Assembly: GCF_047663525.1 (NCBI RefSeq)
Contig: NC_092616.1
Span: 3,261,501-3,325,500 of the forward strand
From: Anas platyrhynchos
Taxonomy: Eukaryota > Chordata > Aves > Anseriformes > Anatidae
Length of the DNA stretch: 64,000 bases
Direction: 5' to 3'
Under the pieces are notes generated by a model, which did not search any database, had not been told where the DNA came from, and saw nothing but the letters and a program-made list of their open reading frames with translations. The translations under genes and the position numbers were made by a program. Positions within the stretch are counted from its first letter, which is position 1; each line of letters opens with the position of its first letter. Shown one piece after another: positions 44,977-54,199 of this stretch.

Positions 44977-44990
44977 TTTCCCCCCTCCCT
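44977..44990 (-). other. polypurine tract
   Basis: The minus strand reads AGGGAGGGGGGAAA immediately before TGTGGG of the 3' LTR, the expected plus-strand primer position for a retrovirus. Confidence 0.8.
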
Positions 44991-45118
44991 ATGCACAACC
45001 AAATTAGCTAAAATATAACAATCTTAAGATGTAAACATCATAACTTAACTAAAAAACATAAGGCACCATAACCAGGAGAAAACTAAGAGGTAACCAGTAA
45101 CCCTGAGTAAATACACTC

Positions 45119-45334
45119 TTAAAGTAGTTGTTGGTGTTCTACCAACATAATGTTAACTTTCTCTAACCAACTTTTAACAAACAACACAAGCATATTTCGT
45201 ATACAAGGTCCAAAGATAAGATCACACAAATGCATTGCAGCCCCCCACCCACGGAGGCCGCTTCGCTGGTGTCTGGATTCTGCCAGTGTCTGGATTCCAG
45301 AATCCAGTGTCTGGATTCTGCCAGGCTTAGACAA
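45119..45334 (-). pseudogene. possible env transmembrane-tail remnant
   Basis: A short minus-strand frame ends in a hydrophobic then charged segment just upstream of the polypurine tract, the position of a retroviral Env C-terminus. An imperfect minisatellite based on 'agtgtctggattc' lies at about 45269-45323. The identification rests on position and composition only. Confidence 0.3.
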
Positions 45335-45380
45335 GACGCTTGCTGACTTATTGTCTTCTCATGTCGCCGGGGTATACAGA

Positions 45381-46493
45381 TTACGGGGGTGCCCGATGAT
45401 CCATTCCTGTGAACAGAAACTCAGTTTTCATTAGTTTTGTTCTGAAATTGGGGCGTCGGCTGTTTGGAGCTTCTCTGGCCGCACGAGTTGCCATACCTTC
45501 ATGGGCCCTCAGGCCCTGGACTTGCGCCTGGGGGGTGATCACTGTTGGGTCCGTACCCATTAGCCGCTGCAGGCTAGAGCCATACAGTGTGTGATCCGTC
45601 CCAGTTACTTGGGCCAGTTGTCTCATACAGTTGTCCCCCCATTCTCGTTTAAAAATGATCATCCCACCCCCGTCAAAGATCAGTCTACAAGTTTGTTTTA
45701 TATCAAACGGGAGCACGTCGTCTCCCCTGAAAACACCATCTCTGAGGGTGGAGACCATTGCAGAATGAAGCCCTTTATCCACAATGGCTTTAACAATCGC
45801 TTGTACATCCTTAGGGTTTGTTGGTGAGTGAACCCTCTGCCCCCCGTCTGTCACCCAGACCGGGAACGCTAGCACGGCCGATAGCACCCAGATGGCGCAC
45901 GCAATCTTAATTTTCCTCCAATCCGCGAGAGGAATTTCTCCCCCTCGCGGTGCAGCTTTATTTCGGATGGGGATATTTTTGCTATCTGTCCCCATTTCCT
46001 CCTCCGAATGTGAATCGGTATCTGAGCCGGAGTCAGAGCTTGACTGACTGCTCACCTCCGAGTTCCGGTCCCCTCCCATCGAGGTCTGGCCCCGCCCCCC
46101 ACCCCTGCGGGGGGGCCGCTCCCTGCCTCGTGGCTCGCCCCGCCGCCTGCTCAGCGAGGCGTTTGTGCCACAGGAGCGTGTTTTCGGATGGCCGTCCCGA
46201 TCGGCTCTCTGCCCCTCTCTCACGCTTCTACCTCCTCCCCGGTCGTCCCCGCAACCGTTCTCTTTCTCACATTTCCACGTGTTAGTAAAACCTAACGCTT
46301 CATCCCCGTTCCCGCCGGAGGCTTCTTCACCCGACTCTTCGTTTTCTAGTTCAGCACCGTACTGGGGCGCACATGGCCGTGGTCTCTCCCAGATTTCCCC
46401 AGGCTCTGGTTCCCCACCGGCACCCCTGGCTTCCTCAGCCGAGCCACCCCACAGCTTCCACAACTTGGATACGACCTTCACAAGGGTTTCCAT
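45381..46493 (-). pseudogene. truncated retroviral gag (matrix to capsid N-terminal domain)
   Basis: A 370-codon open frame starting at ATG 46491-46493, about 80 nt downstream of the primer-binding site. The first part is a matrix-like region followed by a long acidic, Ser/Arg/Gly-rich linker. A capsid N-terminal domain follows, recognised by its IPLADWRKIK entry, a hydrophobic stretch and an LPFDIKQ-type helix. Soon after the conserved ITPQAQ region (about residue 320) the frame leaves capsid homology and ends in a short unrelated tail at 45381. The capsid C-terminal domain, nucleocapsid, protease and polymerase are missing. The open frame can also be read through without ATG to 46592, but the internal ATG fits gag better. 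Confidence 0.85.
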
Positions 46494-46573
46494 CTTCCTT
46501 GTTGGTCCGGGAGCTTCCTCCCCGCCGGGCTGGTCCCGCCGCTCCGGCCGCCGTTCACCCGAATCAGGAGTTT

Positions 46574-46591
46574 TCCCGGGTTTCGGCACCA
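46574..46591 (-). other. retroviral primer-binding site, tRNA-Phe type
   Basis: Minus strand TGGTGCCGAAACCCGGGA, starting two bases after the 5' LTR. It is the perfect 18-nt complement of the 3' end of vertebrate tRNA-Phe with CCA, as I recall that tRNA. Confidence 0.85.
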
Positions 46592-46593
46592 CT

Positions 46594-46860
46594 TGTTGCC
46601 TTCAGGGGGCAGCGGCGACCTGGTTCAGGAACGGCACGGCGGCCAACCCCAGGCCGCTCGGTCCATCGGCTCACAGACACCAATGTGGTGGATGGCAAAT
46701 GGCATTTATTGTCGAGTCCCATGGGGTTATATAGCCGAGGCCCATAGCGTCACCTCCGCTTGCTTACAGCACAGGCCACACGCTACTGTCCATCAAGGGA
46801 GGGGCTCCACCTTTCCGTACATCGCGACATCTTCCGGCCGCCAGACCCTAACTACCCACA
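46594..46860 (-). mobile_element. 5' LTR of endogenous retrovirus
   Basis: 267 bp, TG...CA ends. CTATATAA at 46727-46734 and AATAAA at 46705-46710 on the minus strand. Its outer edge touches the satellite at 46861. Confidence 0.92.
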
Positions 46861-49800
46861 GTGACCGCAGCGCGGGAACCTCAGCGATGTGACCTCAGCG
46901 CGGGAACCTCAGAGATGTGACCTCATCGTGGGAACCTCAGCAATGTGACCTCAGCGCGGGAAACTCAGCGATGTGACCTCAGACATGTGACGATGGGAAC
47001 CTCAGTGCAGGAACGTCAGCGCGGGAACCTCAGCGCAGGAACCAGAACACGGGAACCTCAGCTCTGTGTCCCCAGCGTGGGAACCTCAGAGATGTGACCT
47101 CAGTGTGGGAACCTCAGCGCGGGAACCTCAGCGATGTGACCTCAGCGCGGGAACCTCAGCTATGTGACCTCAGCACGGGAACCGCAGCGCGGGAACCTCA
47201 GCGATGTGACCTCAGAACTGTGACCTCAGCACTGTGACCTCAGCGAGGAAACCTCAGCACTGTGACCTCAGCACTGTGACCTCAGCGTGGGGACCTCAGC
47301 ACTGTGACCTCAGCACTGTGACCTCAGCACTGTGACCTCAGCACTGTGACCTCAGCACTGTGACCTCAGCACTGTGACCCCAGCACTGTGACTTCAGCGT
47401 GGGAACCTCAGCACTGTGACCTCAGCACTGTGACCTCAGCGTGGGAACCTCAGCACTGTGACCTCAGCACTGTGACCGCAGCGTGGGAACCTCAGCACTG
47501 TGACCTCAGCACTGTGACCGCAGCGTGGGAACCTCAGCACTGTGACCTCAGCACTGTGACCTCAGCACTGTGACCTCAGCACTGTGACCTCAGCACTGTG
47601 ACCTCAGCGTGGGAACCTCTGCGATGTGACCTCAGCGTGGAAACCTTTGGACTGTGACCTCAGCATGGGAACCTCATCACTGTTACTTCAGCAATGTGAC
47701 CTCAGCGTGGGAACCTCAGCACAGTGACCTCAGCACTGTGACCTCAGCGCAGGAACCTCAGCGATGTCACCTCAGCACGGGAACCTCAGCGATGTTACCT
47801 AAGCAATGGGACCCTAGCGCGGGCACGTCAGCGCGGGAACCTCAGCGCTGTGAGCTCAGCGCGGGAACCTCAGCTCTGTGACCTCAGCGTGGGAACCGAA
47901 ACAATGTGACCTCAGCACGGGAACCTCAGAGTGGGAACCTCAGCAGTGTCAAGTCAGCGCGGGAACCTCAGCGTAGGAACCTCAACAGTGTGTTCTCACA
48001 GCGGGAACCTCAGCGATGTGACCTCGGCGCAGGAACCTCAGCGATGTCACCTCAGCACGGGAACCTCAGCGATGTTACCTAAGCAATGGGACCTTAACGC
48101 GGGCACGTCAGTGCGGGAACCTCAGCGATATGACCTCAGCGTGGGAACCTCAGCGCGGGAACCTCAGCGCTGTGACCTCAGTGCGGGTACCTCAGCTCAG
48201 GAATCTCATCGATGTGACCAAAGCGCGGGAACCACAGCGATGTGACCTCAGTGCGGGAACCTCAGCGCGGGAATCTCAGCGATGTCACCTAAGCGATGTG
48301 ACCTCAGCGCGGGAACCTCAGCAATGTGACGTCAGCGCGGGAACCTCAGCGTTGTGACCTCAGCGCGGGAACCTCAGCGATGTGACCTCAGCGCGGGAAC
48401 CTCAGCGATGTGACCTCAGCGCGGGAACCTCAGCGATGTGACCTCAGCGCGGGAACCTCAGTGATGTGAGCTCAGCAAGGGAACCTCAGGGCTGTGAACT
48501 CAGCGCGGGAACCTCAGCATGGGAACATCAGCGATGTGATATTAGCACGGGAACCTCAGTGCAGGAATCTCAGCGATGTGACCTCAGTGCGGGAACCTCA
48601 GTGCAGGAATCTCAGCGATGTGACCTCAGTGCGGGAACCTCAGCGATGTCACCTAAGCGATGGGACCCCAGCGCGGGCACCTCAGCGCGGGAACCTCAGC
48701 GATGTGACCTCAGCGTGGGAACCTCAGCGCGGGAACCTCAGCAGTGTCACGTCAGCGTGGGAACCTCAGTGTAGGAACCTCAACAGTGTGACCTCACAGT
48801 GGGAACCTCAGTGATGTGACCTCAGTGCCGGAACCTCAGGGATGTCACCTAAGCGCGGAAACCTCGGCCGGGGAACCTCAGCGCTGTTAGCTCAGCGCGG
48901 GAACCTCAGCGTTGTGATATCAGCACGGGAACCTCAGCGCAGGAATCTCAGCGATGTGACCTCAGCGCGGGAACCTCAGCGTAGGAACCTCAACAGTGTG
49001 ACCTCACAGCGGGAACCTCAGCAATGTGACCTCAACGATGTGACCTCAGCGCAGGAACCTCAGCGACGTGACCAAAGCGTGGGAACCTCAGCGATGTGAC
49101 CTCAGCACGGGAACCTCAACGCGGGAACCTAAGCTCTGCGACCTCAGCTATGTGACCTCAGCGCGGGAACATCAGAGCGGGAACCTCAGCGATGTGACCT
49201 CAGCGCGGGAACCTCAGCGCGGGAAGCTCAGCGATGTCACCTAATCGATGTGACCTCAGCGTGGGCACCTCAGCACGGGAACTTCAGCGATGTGACCTCA
49301 GCGCGTGAACCTCAGCGATGTGACCTCAGTGATGTGACCGCAGCGCGAGAACCTCAGCGCTGTGACCTCAGCGCGGGAACCTCAGCGTTCTGACCTCAGC
49401 GCGGGAATCTCAGCGTGGGAAACTCAGCAGTGTGACCTCACAGCAGGAACCTCAGTGATGTGACCGCAGCGTGGGCACCTCAGCACGGGAACCTCAGCGA
49501 TGTGACCTCAGCGTGGGAACCTCAGCGATGTCACCTAAGCAATGTGACCTCAGCGCGGGAACCTCAGCTCTGTGACCTCAGCGCGGGAACCTAAACAATG
49601 TGACATCAGCGTGTGACCTCAGCGCGGGAACCTCAGTAGTGTCACGTCAGCGCGGGAACCTCAGCGTAGGAACCTCAAAAGTGTGTTCTCACAGCGGGAA
49701 CCTCAGCGACGTGACCAAAGCGTGGGAACCTCAGTGATGCGAGCTCAGCGCGGGAAACTCAGCGATGTCACCGAAGCTATGTGACCTCAGTGCGGGAACC

Positions 49801-52800
49801 TCAGCGTTGTGACCTCAGCGCGGGAACCTCAGCGTTGTGACCTCAGCGCGGGAACCTCAGCGCGGGAACATCAGCGATGTGATATCAGCGCGGGAACCTC
49901 AGCGCATGAATCTCAGCGATGCGACCTCATCGCGGGAACCTCAGCGTAGGAACCTCAACAGTGTGACCTCACAGCGGGAACCTCAGCAATGTGACCTCAA
50001 CGATGTGACCTCAGCGCGGGAAACTCAGTGATGTGACCTCAGCGCAGGAACCGCAGAGCGGGAACCTCAGCGATGTGACTTCACCGTGGGAACCTCAGCA
50101 ATCTGACCGAAGCGCGGGAACATCAGTGATGTGACCTCAGCGCAGGAACCTCAGCGCGGGAACCTCAGCTCCGTGACCTCAGCGCGGGAACCTAAACAAT
50201 GTAACCTCAGCGCGGGAACCTCAGCAGTGTGACCTTACAGCGGGAACCTCAGCGATGTGACCTCAGCGATGTGACCGCAGCGCGGGAACCTCAGCGATGT
50301 GACCAAAGCGTGGGAACCTCAGCGCGGGAACCTCAGCGCTGTGAACTCAGTGCGGGAACCTCAGCGATGTGACCAAAGCGCGGGAACCTCAGCGCAGGAA
50401 CCTCAGCGATGTGACCTCAGTGCGGGAATCTCAGCGATGTGACCAAAGCGTGGGAACCTAAACAATGTGACATCAGCGTGGGAAACTCAGCGTGGGAACC
50501 TCAGCCGTGTGACCTCAGCGCAGGAACCTCAGCAATGTGACGTCAGCGCGGGATCCTAAACAATGTGACCTCAGCGCGGGAACCTCAGCGTGGGAACCTC
50601 AGCAGTGTCACATCAGCGTGGGAACCTCAGCGTAAGAACCTCAACAGTGTGACCTCACAGCGGGAAGCTCAGCGATGTGACCTCAGCGCGGGAACATCAG
50701 CGACGTGACCACAGCGTGGGAACCCCTGCGCGGGAACCTCAGCTCTCTGACCTCAGCGCGGGAACCTAAACAATGTGAACTCAGCACGGGAACCTCAGCG
50801 TTGTTCCCTCAGCGCGGGAAACTCAGCGTTGTGACCTCAGCGCGGGAAACTCAGCGCCAGAACCTCATCGTGGGAACCTCAGCGCTGTGACCACAGCGCG
50901 GGAACCACAGCGCTGTGACCTCAGCGTTGTGACCTCAGCAAGTGAACCTCAGCGCGGGAAACACAGCGATGTCACATAAGCGCTGTGATCTCAACGCTGG
51001 AACCTCAGCGATGTGACCTCAGCGCAGGAACCTCAGCCATGTGATCTCAGCACGGGAACCTCAGCGATGTCACCTAAGCGATGTGACCTGAACGCGGGAA
51101 CCTCAGCGATGTGACCTCAGCACTGTGACCTCAGCACTGTGACCTCAGCACTGTGACCTCAGCACTGTGACCTCAGCACTGTGACCTCAGCGTGCGAACC
51201 TCAGCGCTGCGACCTCAGCGCTGGAACTTCTGCGTGGGAACCTCAGCACTGTGACCTCAGCACTGTGACCTCAGCACTGGAACTTCTGCGTGCGAACCTC
51301 AGCACTGCGACCTCAGCACTGTGACCTCAGCACTGGAACTTCTGCGTGGGAACCTCGGCGCTGCGACCTCGGCGCTGCAACCTCGGCGCGGGAACCTCGG
51401 CGCTGCGACCTCGGCGCGGGAACCTCGGCGCTGCGACCTCGTCGCGGGAACCTCGGCGCTGCGACCTCGTCGCGGGAACCTCGGCGCTGCGACCTCGTCG
51501 CGGGAACCTCGGCGCTGCGACCTCGTCGCGGGAACCTCGGCGCTGCGACCTCGTCGCGGGAACCTCGGCGCTGCGACCTCGTCGCGGGAACCTCGGCGCT
51601 GCGACCTCGTCGCGGGAACCTCGGCGCTGCGACCTCGTCGCGGGAACCTCAGCGCGGGAACCTCAGCGCCGCGACCTCAGCGCGGGAACCTCAGCGCCGC
51701 GACCTCAGCGCGGGAACCTCAGCGCCGCGACCTCAGCGCGGGAACCTCAGCGCCGCGACCTCAGCGCGGGAACCTCAGCGCCGCGACCTCAGCGCGGGAA
51801 CCTCAGCGCCGCGACCTCAGCGCGGGAACCTCAGCGCCGCGACCTCAGCGCGGGAACCTCAGCGCCGCGACCTCAGCGCGGGAACCTCAGCGCCGCGACC
51901 TCAGCGCGGGAACCTCAGCGCCGCGACCTCAGCGCGGGAACCTCAGCGCCGCGACCTCAGCGCGGGAACCTCAGCGCCGCGACCTCAGCGCGGGAACCTC
52001 ATCGCGGGAACTTCTGCGTGGGAGCCTCGGCGCTGCGACCTCGGCGCGGGAACCTCGGCGCTGCGACCTCGGCGCGGGAACCTCGGCGCTGCGACCTCGG
52101 CGCTGCGACCTCGGCGCGGGAACCTCGGCGCTGCGACCTCGGCGCGGGAACCTCGGCGCTGCGACCTCGGCGCGGGAACCTCGGCGCTGCGACCTCGGCG
52201 CGGGAACCTCGGCGCTGCGACCTCGGCGCTGCGACCTCGGCGCGGGAACCTCGGCGCTGCGACCTCGGCGCGGGAACCTCGGCGCTGCGACCTCGGCGCG
52301 GGAACCTCGGCGCTGCGACCTCGGCGCGGGAACCTCGGCGCTGCGACCTCGGCGCGGGAACCTCGGCGCTGCGACCTCGGCGCTGCGACCCCAGCGCGGG
52401 AACCTCAGCGCTGCGACCTCAGCGAGGGAACCTCAGCGCGGGAACCTCAGCGCTGAGACCTCAGCGCGGGAACCTCAGCGCGGGAACCTCAGCGCTGAGA
52501 CCTCAGCGCGGGAACCTCAGCGCTGAGACCTCAGCGCGGGAACCTCAGCGCTGAGACCTCAGCGCGGGAACCTCAGCGCTGAGACCTCAGCGCGGGAACC
52601 TCAGCGCTGAGACCTCAGCGAGGGAACCTCAGCGCTGAGACCTCAGCGAGGGAACCTCAGCGCTGAGACCTCAGCGAGGGAACTTCTGCGTTGGAGCCTC
52701 GGCGCTGCGACCTCGGCGCTGCGACCTCGGCGCGGGAACCTCAGCGCTGCGACCTCAGCGCGGGAACCTCAGCGCTGCGACCTCAGCGCGGGAACCTCAG

Positions 52801-53009
52801 CGTAGGAACCTCAAGAGTGTGACCTCACAGCGGGAACCTCAGCGATGTTACCTCAGCGTGGGAACCTCAGCTCGGGAAACACAGCGATGTGACCTCAGTG
52901 ATGTTACTGCCCTGCGGGAACCTCAACGTGGAAACCTCAGCACGGGAACCTCAGCGATGTGACCTCAGCTCCGGAACCTCAGCGCGGGAACCTCCGCAAT
53001 GTGACATCG
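46861..53009. repeat. 14/28-bp GC-rich satellite array
   Basis: 6.15 kb of tandem repeats on a 14-bp theme: two variants, GGAACCTCAGCGCG-like and GTGACCTCAGCACT-like, alternate to form a 28-bp unit. Blocks differ: 14-mer CACTGTGACCTCAG runs (47216-47600 and 51118-51190); a long diverged 28-bp region (47690-51110); near-perfect 28-bp blocks based on CTGCGACCTCGTCGC (about 51346-51645), CCGCGACCTCAGCGC (51645-52000), CTGCGACCTCGGCGC (52020-52390) and CTGAGACCTCAGCGC (52390-52680). A variant 'ggaacttctgcgtggga' recurs at 51223, 51335, 52007 and 52679, near block borders. No transcription unit or encoded protein is supported. Confidence 0.97.
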
Positions 53010-53603
53010 TGTCCTGGTTTCAGTTAGCACAGAATTAATTTTCTTCCTAGTAGCTGGTGGAATGCTGTGTTTTGGCTTAGGATGAGAAGAGTGCTGATAA
53101 CACCCCGATGCTTTAATTGTTGCAGAGCAGTGCTTATACTAAGCCAAGGACATCTCAGCCTTTTGCTCTGTCCTGCCAACGGGCAGGCTGGGGGTGCAGT
53201 AAGAGCTGGGAGGGGACAGACCCAGGACAGGTGACCCAAACTAGCCAAAGGGGTATTCCATACCATCTGACGTCATGCTAAACAATATATAGGGGTGGCT
53301 AGCCGGGGGGAGGGGGCCGGACTGCTCGGGGTTAGGCTGGGCATCGGTCAGCGAGTGGTGAGCAATTGCATTGTGCATCACTTGTTTGTACATATGATTA
53401 TTACTTTCCTATTATCACCATTGTATTATTATTATTATTGTTATTATTATTTTTTTATTATTATTTTCCTGTCTTATTAAACTGTCTTTATCTCAACTCA
53501 CGGGCTTCACTTTCCATTTCTCTCCCCCGTCCCAGAGAGGGAGGGGGGAGGCTGAGCGAACGGCTGCGTGGTGTTTAGCTGCCGGCCGGGTTAAACCACG
53601 ACA
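53010..53603 (+). mobile_element. solo ERV LTR inserted in the satellite
   Basis: 594 bp, TGTCCTGG...CACGACA, nearly identical to 35169-35774 with a shorter ATT microsatellite. Flanks are catcg (53005-53009) and cctcg (53604-53608), a 5-bp target duplication with one mismatch. Satellite sequence continues for about 38 bp on the right, so the LTR landed inside the array. Confidence 0.93.
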
Positions 53604-53642
53604 CCTCGGCGCAGGAACCTCAGCGATGTGACCCTCAGCGCG
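53604..53642. repeat. right-hand remnant of the satellite
   Basis: One to two diverged units ('ggaacctcagcgatgtgacc') between the LTR and single-copy DNA. The edge shares CCTCAGCGCG with the adjoining exon-like sequence. Confidence 0.85.
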
Positions 53643-53692
53643 ATCTTCCAAATCTTTCTCCACAGCCGAGACGCAGGCCTGTAGGGGAGAGG
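53643..53692 (-). other. exon-like segment cut by the satellite edge
   Basis: On the minus strand 'ctctcccctacag' precedes an open stretch that runs into the satellite. It reads ACVSAVEKDLEDRAE in one frame. No gene identified. Confidence 0.25.
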
Positions 53693-53934
53693 AGAGGCTT
53701 TCTTCATACTTCTTTTGACTTACATGTTGTGAAAGCGGCATTTCTTTTAGGAACAGCACAGTCTCGCAACTTCCACTTAGTGAAAGTTATGAGCTAACTG
53801 CACCAGTACCTTCCCCATCGGTTTCTACTCACCGCAAGGCATAATTTGAGTGCACATTAAGGCACCTTTTTCCACAGTGCCTGTTGTCGAATCCTAACAA
53901 ATAGTTAAGAACATTCTCCAAAGTCAGGCTTACC

Positions 53935-54039
53935 TGTAAGCACTTGAGCTTCTGAGTTGGTGGGGCTTTCTTCTTCGCTTTCATTATCATTGTATTTGGA
54001 AGAGCTTGAAAGGGAGCTTAGAAGCCACGGAAGTAATTT
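53935..54039 (-). other. putative coding exon of an unidentified gene
   Basis: Minus strand: acceptor 'ctgttttcag' (ends at 54040), about 105 nt with one open frame (KLLPWLLSSL, then a Ser- and acidic-rich stretch NDNESEEESPTNSEAQ), and a consensus donor ACAG|GTAAGC near 53935. The other two frames have stops. Splice sites at both ends plus one open, compositionally protein-like frame support a real exon. I cannot name the gene. Confidence 0.4.
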
Positions 54040-54110
54040 CACTGAAAACAGACAAGGTGAAGGATGTACTCAAACTCCTCGACATTAAAGAACTGTAGAA
54101 CCCAGGAACA

Positions 54111-54190
54111 CTTACCTGCCAGCTCCTGAACTTGAGTCACTTCCACACTGCTTCACAGTGACTTTGCACCACCAGGGTCTCACCACACTG
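54111..54190 (-). other. exon-like segment with GGCAG|GTAAGTG donor
   Basis: Minus strand: 'gttgccctctcag' acceptor, about 80 nt, then a perfect donor at about 54111. Its one open frame does not join in phase to the exon at 53935-54039, so if both are real this may be a 5' UTR exon. Confidence 0.3.
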
Positions 54191-54199
54191 AGAGGGCAA

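Larger units (their letters stand above)
44710..46860 (-). mobile_element. endogenous retrovirus, internally deleted provirus
   Basis: A compact 2.15-kb minus-strand provirus: 5' LTR 46594-46860, primer-binding site 46574-46591, gag remnant, short 3' remnant, polypurine tract 44977-44990, 3' LTR 44710-44976. pol and most of env are absent, so it is a non-autonomous deletion derivative. The flanking bases (ccattc left, gtgacc right) do not form a target duplication. The right side passes immediately into satellite DNA. The gag type and LTR organisation suggest a class II (beta-like) avian element. Confidence 0.9.

Noticed and set aside
46494-46592. N-terminal extension of the gag frame up to the LTR
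   Set aside because: The extension has no ATG and overlaps the primer-binding site; the ATG at 46491-46493 is the plausible start.
45950-46747. Plus-strand frames opposite the gag
   Set aside because: They are shadows of the retroviral frame and LTR on the other strand.
51290-52554. Three overlapping plus-strand frames of about 390-400 codons
   Set aside because: All three arise from one 28-bp repeat that lacks stop words in any phase. They share a cycling peptide, and no start context, splice sites or codon bias distinguishes one frame.
46861-53009. CRISPR-like direct repeat array
   Set aside because: There are no unique spacers: it is head-to-tail satellite in a vertebrate genome.
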